From Acinetobacter pittii (lineage in GTDB: Bacteria > Pseudomonadota > Gammaproteobacteria > Pseudomonadales > Moraxellaceae): a stretch of 64,000 bases of DNA. A program made the translations under genes and the position numbers. Within the stretch, counting starts at the first letter, position 1. Every line of letters begins with the position of its first letter. Shown one piece after another: positions 26,079 to 34,796 of this stretch. The notes below the pieces were generated by a model. The model saw only the letters and a program-made list of their open reading frames with translations, was not told the origin of the DNA and made no database searches. The stretch is from contig NZ_CP139286.1 in assembly GCF_034067285.1 (NCBI RefSeq), forward strand, positions 248,001-312,000. The letters are read 5' to 3'.

Positions 26079-28265
26079 ATGTCGGTTTTAAACCTGAAAA
26101 ATAGATTTCATTTAAAAGACCTCTTATCCGGAGTTGTCGTATTCCTCGTCGCATTACCGCTGTGCTTAGGTATCGCTTTGGCCTCAGGTGCTCCTATCAT
26201 CTCTGGTATTATTGCAGGTATTGTCGGCGGCATCATTGTGGGCTTACTCAGTGGTTCCCACATTAGCGTTGCAGGCCCAGCGGCAGGGCTGACTGCCGTA
26301 ATTCTTGTACAGTTAGAACAACTAGGCGGCAATTATGCCGCCTTTTTATTATGTATTATTTTTGCCGGTGTCCTACAAATTCTATTTGGATTATTCAAGT
26401 TAGGTTTTTTTGCTAATTTTATTCCAAATAATGTCATTTTAGGATTACTCGCTGCTATTGGTGTCATTCTGATTGCGACACAATTGCCTTACCTGTTCGG
26501 ACTTTCTGATTTTTCATGGAAACAGGTTTGGACTTCAACACCAGACGCATTCCTTCAACGTTTTGATGGCGGAGCGGCACTGATTGGTTTGCTCAGTTTA
26601 TTCCTAATTTTAGCGTGGGATAGTAGTCCGCTAAAAAAACTAGCTTTACCTTCGGCTTTAATTGCAGTTGTGCTAGCAGCAGTTTTAAATTTTGTGTTAG
26701 TAAGTACAGGCTCTCCATTGGCCGTGCAAGTGGATAACCTCATTCAGTTACCAAATATCTTACAAGCACCCGAAGAAGTATTAATTTTTCCTGATTTTAG
26801 CTATTTAGCTGAGCCTATGATTTACACAGGAGCCATTACGCTCGCTGTTGTAGCATCTTTAGAAACATTATTGAATCTAGAAGCGGCAGACAAGATCGAT
26901 CCTCAAAAACGTTCTTCTCCTCCTAACCGTGAACTCTGGGCACAAGGTACAGGTAACATCATTTCGGGCTTAATTGGTGGAATGCCTGTCACCTCAGTGA
27001 TTGTGCGTAGTTCGGTGAATGCAAATACAGGTGCGCGTAGTAAATGCTCTACCATTATTCATGGGGTATTGTTGCTGCTAGCAGTTTTGTTCTTCGTGCC
27101 ATTAATGAACATGATTCCTCTGTCTGCATTGGCTGCGATCCTCATCCTGACAGGCTTTAAGCTTACCCATCCAAAACTATTTAAACAGCTTTATCAAAAA
27201 GGTTGGAAACAGTTTCTGCCTTTTATTATTACCTTAGTTGCAATTTTGCTGACTGATCTTTTAATGGGAATTTTAATTGGCCTATTCACCAGTAGTGCTT
27301 TTATTCTCTATGGTAATTTTAATAAAGGTATTCGTGTTTATAGAGAGAAGCGCTTACATGGCGTAGTTACTCGTATTGAACTCCCATCACAAGTGACCTT
27401 TCTTAATCGTTCTGCACTTATTTCAGCCTTGGAACATGTGCATAAACACCAACAACTCATTATTGATGCGACTCAATGTGATTCGATTGATCCTGATATC
27501 TATCAAGTTATTCAAGATTATCAAAGTGAAACTGCTATTAAACGCCAAGTAAATCTTAAACTTGTCGGGTTTAAGCAGCACTATCAAGATGTTGATGATG
27601 CGGTACTTGATATTGATATTAGTACGCAAGATTTGCAACAAAAGCTGAGTCCTCAACAGGTGGTAAATTTACTGAAGGAAGGAAACGAGCGCTTTGTAAA
27701 AAATGAACGTCTTCAACGCGATATTTACCGACAAATTCGTGTGACTGCAGATGAAGGACAGCACCCGATTGCAGCCGTGCTTGGTTGTATGGATTCACGT
27801 GCTCCTACGGAAATGATTTTTGATGTGGGTATTGGCGATCTGTTTAGTTTACGAATTGCAGGTAATATTGCTGGGCAAAAAGTATTGGGTTCACTTGAGT
27901 TTGCTTGTCAGGCTAAAGGTTCTAAAGTCATTGTTGTTTTAGGTCATACCGATTGCGGTGCGGTGACAAGTGCATGTCAATTGCGTTTAGAGCAAAAGCA
28001 AGTGTCTGATGTAAAGGAAATGCCACACATTCAATATGTGCTTGGGCCATTAATGCATTCGGTTGATAGCGTATATGACATTATGCAGCCACGTGAATTA
28101 GGTAATGCTTTTATCAGTCAAGTCACAGCAATGAATGTTCACTACAACATCCAGTATATTATTAATAACAGCAGTGTGCTTAAAGATATGGTGGATCGAG
28201 GTGAGATTGTAGTTGTGGGTGCAATTTACGATGTAAAAACAGGGCACGTTCAGTTTCTTGATTAA
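26079..28265 (+). CDS. SulP anion transporter fused to beta-carbonic anhydrase
   Basis: 728-aa fusion. Residues about 10-400 form a SulP transporter with about a dozen hydrophobic segments (SHISVAGPAAGLTAVIL motif; NRELWAQGTGNIISGLIGGM). Residues about 425-515 are a STAS domain. Residues about 530-728 are a beta-carbonic anhydrase with zinc ligands Cys570, His623 and Cys626 and the catalytic pair Asp572-Arg574. Likely role: bicarbonate movement coupled to CO2/bicarbonate interconversion at the membrane; sulfate is an alternative substrate. Monocistronic between two terminators, with a candidate zinc-responsive site upstream. Confidence 0.92.
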   Translation: MSVLNLKNRFHLKDLLSGVVVFLVALPLCLGIALASGAPIISGIIAGIVGGIIVGLLSGSHISVAGPAAGLTAVILVQLEQLGGNYAAFLLCIIFAGVLQILFGLFKLGFFANFIPNNVILGLLAAIGVILIATQLPYLFGLSDFSWKQVWTSTPDAFLQRFDGGAALIGLLSLFLILAWDSSPLKKLALPSALIAVVLAAVLNFVLVSTGSPLAVQVDNLIQLPNILQAPEEVLIFPDFSYLAEPMIYTGAITLAVVASLETLLNLEAADKIDPQKRSSPPNRELWAQGTGNIISGLIGGMPVTSVIVRSSVNANTGARSKCSTIIHGVLLLLAVLFFVPLMNMIPLSALAAILILTGFKLTHPKLFKQLYQKGWKQFLPFIITLVAILLTDLLMGILIGLFTSSAFILYGNFNKGIRVYREKRLHGVVTRIELPSQVTFLNRSALISALEHVHKHQQLIIDATQCDSIDPDIYQVIQDYQSETAIKRQVNLKLVGFKQHYQDVDDAVLDIDISTQDLQQKLSPQQVVNLLKEGNERFVKNERLQRDIYRQIRVTADEGQHPIAAVLGCMDSRAPTEMIFDVGIGDLFSLRIAGNIAGQKVLGSLEFACQAKGSKVIVVLGHTDCGAVTSACQLRLEQKQVSDVKEMPHIQYVLGPLMHSVDSVYDIMQPRELGNAFISQVTAMNVHYNIQYIINNSSVLKDMVDRGEIVVVGAIYDVKTGHVQFLD

Positions 28266-28281
28266 TTGCTTCTTTAGTTAA

Positions 28282-28310
28282 AAAAAGCGCCTTATTTAAG
28301 GCGCTTTTTA
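28282..28310. terminator. Bidirectional terminator, SulP-carbonic anhydrase and acr1
   Basis: AAAAAGCGCCTTA (28282-28294) with TAAGGCGCTTTTT (28297-28309), loop TT. A very strong stem. Confidence 0.9.
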
Positions 28311-28333
28311 TTCGTTATGTGATTAACTCAAAA

Positions 28334-29224
28334 TTACCAGTGTTCACCTGGGAAAATGCGTGCATATGCTTTTTGTGCCCAGTTTAATTTCTCAGTTTTT
28401 TCACCTTTTGCTGCATCTGAACTTGGGAACAAACGGAAACCAATCGACATAAACATATTATTGATGCCTGGCGCTACAGAATAAGTCATTGAAGCTAAGC
28501 GACCTAAGTTAGTTGCCATACGTTTTGGACGTTTCACAATTGCATAAGCAATTAAGTCAGCAGCCTGCTCAGGTGAAAGTGTTGGTACATATTTATAAAT
28601 TTTAGTTGGTGCAATCATTGGGGTACGAACCAATGGCATATAAATTGAAGTAATTGCAATTTTGTGTGCATGAACTTCGGCCGATAGACAGCGGCTAAAT
28701 GCATCAAGAGCAGCTTTAGATGCGACATATGCAGAGAAGCGAGTTGCGTTTGCTAAAACACCAATCGAGCTAATATTAATAATTTGTCCATCTTTACGCT
28801 GAATCATATGCGGCAAAATATTGAGAACTAGACGAACTGCACCAAAATAATTTAATTGCATCGTGCGTTCAAAGTCATGAAAACGATCATAAGATTCATG
28901 TACGGCACGGCGAATAGAGCGACCTGCGTTATTAATTAAAATATCAATGTGATCAACAGTCGCTAAAATTTCTTTAGATACTTGGTCAATCATTTCCATA
29001 TCGTTGAGATCACATGGAAAAATTGATGCCTTACCGCCACGGCTTTCAATATCTGCTTTCACTTCTTCCAGAGTTTCTTGAGTACGGGCAACCAATAAAA
29101 CATGGGCACCAGCATCAGCAAGTTTATTTGAAATCGTTAATCCGATTCCACTCGAGGCGCCTGTCACTAAAATGACTTTATCTTGTACCTTTTCCTGGAA
29201 CAGAGCTTCTAATTTTTTATTCAC
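28334..29224 (-). CDS. acr1: Acr1, fatty acyl-CoA reductase (aldehyde-forming)
   Basis: 296-aa short-chain dehydrogenase/reductase that reduces long-chain acyl-CoA to fatty aldehyde with NADPH, the first step of Acinetobacter wax ester synthesis. The sequence follows Acr1 of Acinetobacter closely end to end (MNKKLEALFQEKVQDK start, ARIFPGEHW end). Visible: cofactor loop VTGASSGIGLTISN (about 20-33), NNAGRSIRR, catalytic Ser in NISSIGVLANATRFSAYVAS and Tyr-x3-Lys (YVASK). Monocistronic with palindromic sites upstream. Confidence 0.92.
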   Translation of the reverse strand: MNKKLEALFQEKVQDKVILVTGASSGIGLTISNKLADAGAHVLLVARTQETLEEVKADIESRGGKASIFPCDLNDMEMIDQVSKEILATVDHIDILINNAGRSIRRAVHESYDRFHDFERTMQLNYFGAVRLVLNILPHMIQRKDGQIINISSIGVLANATRFSAYVASKAALDAFSRCLSAEVHAHKIAITSIYMPLVRTPMIAPTKIYKYVPTLSPEQAADLIAYAIVKRPKRMATNLGRLASMTYSVAPGINNMFMSIGFRLFPSSDAAKGEKTEKLNWAQKAYARIFPGEHW

Positions 29225-29292
29225 AGCATTTTACCTAAGTAGGGGCAGGGACTATTTATTCCGGTATGTAATTTTTATTTTTACAACCGTAG

Positions 29293-29308
29293 GTTCATCC
29301 AGATGAAC
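29293..29308. promoter_or_regulatory. 16-bp palindrome upstream of acr1
   Basis: GTTCATC (29293-29299), spacer CA, GATGAAC (29302-29308). Perfect 7-bp arms about 70-85 bp before the acr1 ATG. The form is that of a dimeric repressor site; the protein is unknown. A second perfect repeat, TTTAGAGT-AAAA-ACTCTAAA, lies at 29384-29403. Confidence 0.45.
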
Positions 29309-29453
29309 TCATAAATATTGTGCTTATCTTAATAGATGTTTAAAAATTGTCTAGTCTGTAAATATATGAAATTTAACAATTTATTTAGAGTAAAAACTCT
29401 AAAATACGATCTTAATCCATTAATTATTTTAGTCCTATAATAAATGAACAAAC

Positions 29454-29479
29454 AAAAAAGCCTCTATTTCCAGAGGCTT
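29454..29479 (-). terminator. Terminator of metY
   Basis: On minus, AAGCCTCT, six-base loop, AGAGGCTT, then a T run (29454-29479), 17 bp past the metY stop. Confidence 0.85.
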
Positions 29480-29496
29480 GTTGAATAGTTTAAAAG

Positions 29497-30774
29497 TTAT
29501 ACAGTTGAAAGTGCTTGTTCTAAATCGGCAATTAAGTCATCAATATGCTCAATTCCAATTGAAAGACGTACCATATCTTCACTTACACCAGCAGATTTAA
29601 GTTCTTGTTCATTGAGCTGGCGGTGAGTTGTGGTTGCAGGATGACACGCCAAACTTTTTGCATCACCAATATTGACCAGACGAGTAAATAGCTGAAGGGC
29701 ATCGATGAATCGAGTACCACCTTCACGCCCATCTTGCACACCGAAAGATAAAATTGCAGAGGGTTTACCTTGTACATATTTTTGAGCAAGTTGATGCTGT
29801 GGATGATCTTTTAAACCTGCATAGTTGACCCATTTTACTTTTGGATGAGTCTGTAAATATTCCGCAATTTTTTGGGCATTTTCAGTATGGCGTTCCATTC
29901 GGAGATTTAGAGTTTCTAGACCTTGTAAAATCAAGAAAACACTCAGCGGGCTAATAGCTGCGCCCGTATTTCGTAAAGGTACAACGCGAGCTCGGGCTAT
30001 ATAAGCAGCTTCACCTAATACTTCGACATAATTAACCCCGTGATAACTTGGGTCAGGCGTGTTCAAAACTTTAAAGCGTTCTGGATATTTACCCCAAGGG
30101 AATTTACCACTATCGACAATCGCGCCACCAATACTATTACCATGCCCACCAATATATTTGGTAAGAGAATGAATAACGATATCGGCACCATATTCAAATG
30201 GTTTTAATAAAGCAGGGGTGGCAACAGTATTGTCGACGATAACAGGTACACCATATTCATGTGCAATTTTTGAAATTGCTTCTAAATCGATAATATTTCC
30301 AAGCGGATTACCAATCGATTCAACAAAAACAAGTTTAGTTTTATCATCAATTAAATTACGTAAGCTTTCTGGTTGTTGGTAATCAAAAAAGCGAACTTCA
30401 ATACCTTGTTTTGGTAATGTGTGGGCAAATAGATTGTACGTCCCGCCATATAAAGTTGAAACTGAGGCAATGTTGTCTCCTGCTTCTGTAATAGTTTGGA
30501 TGGCATAGGTAATTGCTGCCATTCCAGAAGCCAAGGCTAACCCACCAATTCCACCTTCAAGTGCAGCAAGGCGTTCTTCAAGTACAGTAGTGGTCGGGTT
30601 CATAATCCGGGTATAAATATTGCCCTGAACTTTTAAATCGAAAAGGTCGGCACCGTGCTGTGTATTATCAAATGCATAAGAAGTCGTCTGATAAATAGGG
30701 ACCGCAACTGCTTTTGTTGTCGCTTCGGGTGAGTAGCCTGCGTGAATGGCTAAGGTTTCATCTTTATAAGTCAT
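29497..30774 (-). CDS. metY: O-acetylhomoserine sulfhydrylase (MetY)
   Basis: 425-aa PLP enzyme of the Cys/Met metabolism family that makes homocysteine from O-acetylhomoserine and sulfide. The PLP lysine is Lys206 in IHSLTKYIGGHGNSIGG. YTRIMNPTTTVLEERLAALE (about 54-73) and the Asp in PVIVDNTVATP (181) bind cofactor. The length and the insertion around residues 230-260 favour MetY over cystathionine enzymes. Monocistronic, divergent from ettA. Confidence 0.93.
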   Translation of the reverse strand: MTYKDETLAIHAGYSPEATTKAVAVPIYQTTSYAFDNTQHGADLFDLKVQGNIYTRIMNPTTTVLEERLAALEGGIGGLALASGMAAITYAIQTITEAGDNIASVSTLYGGTYNLFAHTLPKQGIEVRFFDYQQPESLRNLIDDKTKLVFVESIGNPLGNIIDLEAISKIAHEYGVPVIVDNTVATPALLKPFEYGADIVIHSLTKYIGGHGNSIGGAIVDSGKFPWGKYPERFKVLNTPDPSYHGVNYVEVLGEAAYIARARVVPLRNTGAAISPLSVFLILQGLETLNLRMERHTENAQKIAEYLQTHPKVKWVNYAGLKDHPQHQLAQKYVQGKPSAILSFGVQDGREGGTRFIDALQLFTRLVNIGDAKSLACHPATTTHRQLNEQELKSAGVSEDMVRLSIGIEHIDDLIADLEQALSTV

Positions 30775-31006
30775 GATTACTTCATCTTCGTGAGTTAAAT
30801 ATTGAGCGAGTCTAGCTTAAAAGTTAAATAGAAAATTGCAGAAATTCTGGTTTGTTTTCTAATTTTAGGAATAAAGATAGAAAAATATACGCTGAAACGC
30901 TGTATAAATCTTATACATAAACATTTTGCAACTTATTGAAAAAGAAAATTGTTTGATAAATCCGTACGATGGAAATCATAACTTCAAGTTGTTGGGGTTT
31001 TCAGCG

Positions 31007-31012
31007 TATAAT
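31007..31012 (+). promoter_or_regulatory. Probable -10 box of ettA
   Basis: TATAAT at 31007-31012; the -35 is weak (TTCAAG, 30983-30988, 18-bp spacer). Because it lies downstream of an open-frame TTG at 30926, it supports the GTG start at 31070. Confidence 0.5.
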
Positions 31013-31069
31013 ACGCGCGATTATTTATCGCTTATGCGATGTATTGGTTTTTCAATTGAGGAGTCCTGC

Positions 31070-32731
31070 GTGGCCCAATATATTTATACGATGAACCGAG
31101 TGTCTAAGATGGTTCCGCCAAAGCGCGAAATCTTAAAAGACATCTCTTTATCATTTTTCCCGGGTGCCAAAATTGGTGTACTCGGTTTGAACGGTGCAGG
31201 TAAATCTACCTTGCTTCGTATTATGGCTGGCGTAGATAAAGATTTCTCTGGTGAAGCTCGTGCACAACCTGGAATTAAAATCGGCTATTTAGAGCAAGAG
31301 CCGCCACTTGATCCAACTAAAGACGTTCGTGGTAACGTTGAAGATGGCGTACGTGAAGCTTTAGATGCTTTAGAACGTCTTGATCAGGTATTTGCAGAAT
31401 ATGCAGACCCGGATGCTGATTTTGATGCACTTGCAAAAGAGCAGGAAAAATTAGAATCAATTATCCATGCTTGGGATGCGCACAACCTAAACAACCAGCT
31501 TGAAATCGCGGCAGATGCCTTGAACCTTCCAGCTTGGGATGCTGATGTAACTAAGCTTTCAGGTGGTGAACGCCGTCGTGTAGCACTTTGCCGTTTATTG
31601 CTTTCAAAGCCAGACATGTTGCTTCTTGACGAACCGACGAACCATTTGGATGCAGAGTCTGTATCTTGGTTAGAACGTTTCTTGAAAGATTTCCCTGGCA
31701 CAATCGTTGCGATTACGCATGACCGTTATTTCTTAGATAACGTGGCCGAGTGGATCTTGGAGCTTGACCGTGGACACGGTATTCCTTACCAAGGTAACTA
31801 CTCTTCTTGGTTGGAACAGAAAAATGCTCGTTTAGAACAAGAGCAGAAACAAGAAGAATCTTTTGCTAAAGCATTGAAAAAAGAACTTGAATGGGTTCGT
31901 TCAAATGCGAAAGGTCAGCAAAAGAAAAACAAAGCGCGTATGGAGCGTTTTGAAGAGCTCAACTCTAAAGAATTCCAGCAACGTAATGAAACGTCTGAAA
32001 TCTACATTCCACCTGGCCCTCGTTTGGGTAATAAAGTTGTGGAAGTGGAAGGTATCAGCAAATCATTTGACGGCCGCGTATTGTACGAAAACTTATCGTT
32101 TACTGTACCTCCAACAGCAATTGTAGGTATTGTTGGTCCAAACGGTGCGGGTAAAACGACTTTATTCCGGATGATGACTGGCGAACAGCAACCTGATACA
32201 GGTACTGTGACTTTAGGTGAGTCAGTTAAAGTAGCTTACGTAGGTCAGATTCGTGACACCCTAGACAATAACAAAACTGTTTGGGAAGAAGTATCGGGTG
32301 GTTTAGATATCTTGAAAGTGGGCGATTATGAAATTGCTTCACGTGCTTATATCGGCCGCTTTAACTTCAAAGGTCAAGATCAGCAAAAACGCGTAGGCGA
32401 ATTGTCTGGTGGTGAGCGTAACCGTTTACAACTTGCGAAAATTTTACAGCAAGGCGCAAACGTTATCTTACTGGATGAGCCATCAAACGACTTGGATATT
32501 GAAACTTTACGTGCGCTTGAGGATGCAATTCTTGTGTTCCCAGGTACAGTAATGGTGGTATCGCATGACCGTTGGTTCCTTGACCGTATCGCGACACACA
32601 TCTTGTCGTTTGAAAATGAACAGCCAGAATTCTACACAGGTAACTATGCAGAATACGAAGCGTATCGTCAGTCACGTTTAGGTGAAGACGCTGTTCAAAA
32701 ACGTACTAAATACAAAAAAATTAGCGGATAA
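31070..32731 (+). CDS. ettA: EttA, energy-dependent translational throttle ABC-F protein
   Basis: 553-aa ABC-F ATPase that binds the ribosomal E site and gates the first peptide bond according to ATP/ADP level. Two ABC domains: Walker A GLNGAGKSTLLRIMAG (about 37-52) with LSGGERRRVALCRLLLSKPD and LLDEPTNHLD; second Walker A GPNGAGKTTLFRMMTG with ELSGGERNRLQLAKILQQG and LLDEPSNDLD. A charged linker (about 245-310) joins them. The start is GTG 31070 with GAGGAG upstream; the N-terminus AQYIYTMNRVSKMVPPKREI matches the family. Confidence 0.95.
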   Translation: MAQYIYTMNRVSKMVPPKREILKDISLSFFPGAKIGVLGLNGAGKSTLLRIMAGVDKDFSGEARAQPGIKIGYLEQEPPLDPTKDVRGNVEDGVREALDALERLDQVFAEYADPDADFDALAKEQEKLESIIHAWDAHNLNNQLEIAADALNLPAWDADVTKLSGGERRRVALCRLLLSKPDMLLLDEPTNHLDAESVSWLERFLKDFPGTIVAITHDRYFLDNVAEWILELDRGHGIPYQGNYSSWLEQKNARLEQEQKQEESFAKALKKELEWVRSNAKGQQKKNKARMERFEELNSKEFQQRNETSEIYIPPGPRLGNKVVEVEGISKSFDGRVLYENLSFTVPPTAIVGIVGPNGAGKTTLFRMMTGEQQPDTGTVTLGESVKVAYVGQIRDTLDNNKTVWEEVSGGLDILKVGDYEIASRAYIGRFNFKGQDQQKRVGELSGGERNRLQLAKILQQGANVILLDEPSNDLDIETLRALEDAILVFPGTVMVVSHDRWFLDRIATHILSFENEQPEFYTGNYAEYEAYRQSRLGEDAVQKRTKYKKISG

Positions 32732-32744
32732 TTTTTGCTAACTT

Positions 32745-32773
32745 AAAAAAACCAGCCTACGGGCTGGTTTTTT
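32745..32773. terminator. Bidirectional terminator, ettA and Sel1 gene
   Basis: AAAACCAGCC with GGGCTGGTTTT (32745-32773), loop TAC, with A and T runs on both sides. Nearly identical to the terminator at 33447-33474. Confidence 0.9.
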
Positions 32774-32775
32774 AT

Positions 32776-33159
32776 TTATGAAAAAGCCAATTTACTAAAG
32801 GCTTCCTGTAAGCAGCGATCTGCATCAGGATGTCCCTGACTTGCGGCTTTTTGTAACCACTTTTCAGCCTCACTATAATTTTTATCTAGACCAAATTGTC
32901 CATTTAGATAACCAATACCCAGTTTAAATGAAGCATCTGGGCTACCACGTAAAGCTGCGCGTAAATAACACCACATGGCATTTCGGTCATTAGGAGTTAT
33001 ATCTAACCAATTTTGCATACGTTCATGATCTTGCTCGGCTAACTCTTCAAAGCGTAAACCTTGTTCAATCTCATCAACTGCTTGCGAATGCATATCAGCG
33101 GTTAAGTTCTCAAAAGCAAACAAGTGATTAAGCCCATGCTTGATTGATTTCATATTCAT
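32776..33159 (-). CDS. Sel1-like repeat protein
   Basis: 127-aa soluble protein. The C-terminal half carries two Sel1-like (TPR-related) helical repeats: LRAALRGSPDASFKLGIGYL, then NYSEAEKWLQKAASQGHPDA. The N-terminal about 50 residues are unrelated, acidic and helical. Such repeats mediate protein contacts; the partner is unknown. ATG 33159 is used because AGGGAGA lies upstream; an in-frame start at 33201 gives a non-repetitive leader. Near-identical terminators flank the gene's region. Confidence 0.75.
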   Translation of the reverse strand: MNMKSIKHGLNHLFAFENLTADMHSQAVDEIEQGLRFEELAEQDHERMQNWLDITPNDRNAMWCYLRAALRGSPDASFKLGIGYLNGQFGLDKNYSEAEKWLQKAASQGHPDADRCLQEAFSKLAFS

Positions 33160-33272
33160 GATAGTTCTCCCTTGTTCCTCAATTTGATTGAATTGACTCA
33201 CACTTTTAAGCTAGTCCCTTATATTGAAATATTATGTTTTTTTTTGTAAATATAATATAGCGCATTTGGATG

Positions 33273-33442
33273 AAAACAGATGAGGTTTTAGCTTACATAA
33301 AAGTTACATCTGTTTTTACGTATAGTGAAATTGCTATAAGAATAGAGTATTCCCAGTTAAATCAAGAATTCTTTAAAACTCGAAAATAGTTTTTTATTTA
33401 ATATAAGAAAATTTATAAATATCAAACAAAAGAAATTTTCTT
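33273..33442. other. Spacer with two long inverted repeats
   Basis: AAAACAGATG (33273-33282) and CATCTGTTTT (33307-33316) are perfect 10-bp arms with a 24-bp spacer. AAGAAAATTT (33405-33414) and AAATTTTCTT (33433-33442) form a second perfect 10-bp pair. No gene is supported in this AT-rich spacer upstream of the Sel1 gene. The first hairpin is followed by T residues on plus and could end an unannotated short RNA. Confidence 0.4.
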
Positions 33443-33446
33443 AAAC

Positions 33447-33474
33447 AAAAACCAGCCTATGGGCTGGTTTTTTA
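33447..33474 (-). terminator. Terminator of the lipoprotein gene
   Basis: AAAACCAGCC with GGCTGGTTTT (33447-33474), loop TATG, A and T runs on both sides. It lies just past the stop of the minus-strand lipoprotein gene. Confidence 0.85.
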
Positions 33475-33492
33475 TTTTAAGAGTGAATGAAT

Positions 33493-34185
33493 TTATTTAT
33501 TAAAGTCACCATGCAAATCTGACCAGATTAATGATGGGGCTACTGTAATTACATCAAAGGTCATCGCAAGAGGATACAACGCCATGCGTGTTACACGTTT
33601 AAACGGATGTTTCTTGGTTACTTCATCTTTTTGTTGTAGAGCGACTGAGTAGGGAGTTGGGAGCTGCTGTTGAATCTTTTGATTATCTGCTTTTTGATAA
33701 ATCTTTCCTTTAAAGCGGATTATGGTGAAAGGGTAGAAAACTTGTTTTTGATTTTCCATCGCCATAAATTGATTTTTAAACCCTAATGTATTTAAAAGTT
33801 CTTTTTGTTTTTCATCTATTTGATAAGTAGGAATATTATAACGAATCGTTATCTCGCCATGAAAATGAGTAGAATCATCCATCTCAAGTACAAGCGGTGA
33901 TGGTGTCTTTAAAGTTCTCTGTTCTGCTGGAATACTTTTGATAATATTTAAAAGGTTTGAGCTACCGTCAGTCATTAAATAGTTATAGTCTTTCCCCACA
34001 AATACAAAACCTTGTTCTTGGTCATTTTTAACTGTTTGACCTAAGGCAATAATTTGATCATTTTTTAAAACGGTGGTTTTAATTTCAGTTGTTTCATTTG
34101 GCAAAGCAGTGGACAATAGATTCGTTGCGCAGCCTGTTAGGCCAAGGCAAAGGGTTAATATCGATATAGAAAAAAGCTTGTACAT
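33493..34185 (-). CDS. Putative lipoprotein of unknown function
   Basis: 230-aa protein with a clear lipoprotein signal: short basic start (MYKLF), hydrophobic core and lipobox LTGC, so lipidated at Cys19. The residue after Cys is Ala, which favours the outer membrane. The body (about 20-210) mixes strands and turns and has no motif I recognise; FVFVGKDYNYLMTDG and FYPFTIIRFKGKIYQ look like beta strands. A hydrophobic-rich tail (MALYPLAMTFDVITVAPSLI) is odd for a lipoprotein. Monocistronic. Confidence 0.65.
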   Translation of the reverse strand: MYKLFSISILTLCLGLTGCATNLLSTALPNETTEIKTTVLKNDQIIALGQTVKNDQEQGFVFVGKDYNYLMTDGSSNLLNIIKSIPAEQRTLKTPSPLVLEMDDSTHFHGEITIRYNIPTYQIDEKQKELLNTLGFKNQFMAMENQKQVFYPFTIIRFKGKIYQKADNQKIQQQLPTPYSVALQQKDEVTKKHPFKRVTRMALYPLAMTFDVITVAPSLIWSDLHGDFNK

Positions 34186-34343
34186 AATGATTACTCAAAA
34201 GAAATTATTTTTGTCTCGTACAGCGTGAGACTAAGTTCTAAATTAAAAAATGGGAATTTATGAATCGAGGTTTTGTAATTTTATTACATGCCTACTGCCT
34301 GTTATAGTGGCTCTGTTCAACTTTTTAGTTTAATGGTGCGCTT

Positions 34344-34742
34344 TTGCCACGTTCCGCCGTTTTTGTGTCTATCTTGTTTAGTTTGCTCATATTCCAAAGT
34401 TTATGGAATGTGGCGGCAGCATTTTGCATGCATGAAAATCAGGAAAAAGTATTACATCATTTTGGGCATCATACTATTTTGAATGTAGATCAGGCTTCAC
34501 CTCATGCTCATAGTGAACAAAGCGATAAGGTAAACACTTCTCATAAAGCACCTTTAAACTTGCAAGATCATCATGACCATTTACCAACATGTTTTCATGT
34601 GGTGATGACTGAAGTTGAAAAACAAGCTCAGGCGCCTGTAGTGCATGTACATGAGCTTTCGCAAATTTATCACTGGTCAAATTCTTATCAGTCTCCGCAT
34701 CTCGGTGCTCTGAAACCGCCTCCTGTTTTAACCCCGCTATAG
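34344..34742 (+). CDS. czcI: CzcI-like small periplasmic protein of the czc cluster
   Basis: 132-aa His-rich exported protein. VFVSILFSLLIFQSLWNVAAAFCMHE (split: signal core about 7-20, then AAAFCMHE about 24-31) matches the start of CzcI proteins, which precede czcCBA and are thought to modulate its expression. The C-terminal half has many His (HHFGHHTILN, DHHDHLPTCFH). The only plausible start is TTG 34344, because an in-frame stop lies at 34326; a later GTG at 34365 would damage the signal peptide. First gene of the efflux cluster, 54 bp before czcC. Confidence 0.7.
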   Translation: MPRSAVFVSILFSLLIFQSLWNVAAAFCMHENQEKVLHHFGHHTILNVDQASPHAHSEQSDKVNTSHKAPLNLQDHHDHLPTCFHVVMTEVEKQAQAPVVHVHELSQIYHWSNSYQSPHLGALKPPPVLTPL

Positions 34743-34796
34743 GTGGGGTAGCCAAAAAAAGCCCACCGCATCTTATATTCATTGCGGGGCTAAAAC

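Noticed and set aside
30926-31069. N-terminal extension of EttA
   Set aside because: It lies upstream of the likely promoter, lacks homology, and GTG 31070 has a strong ribosome binding site.
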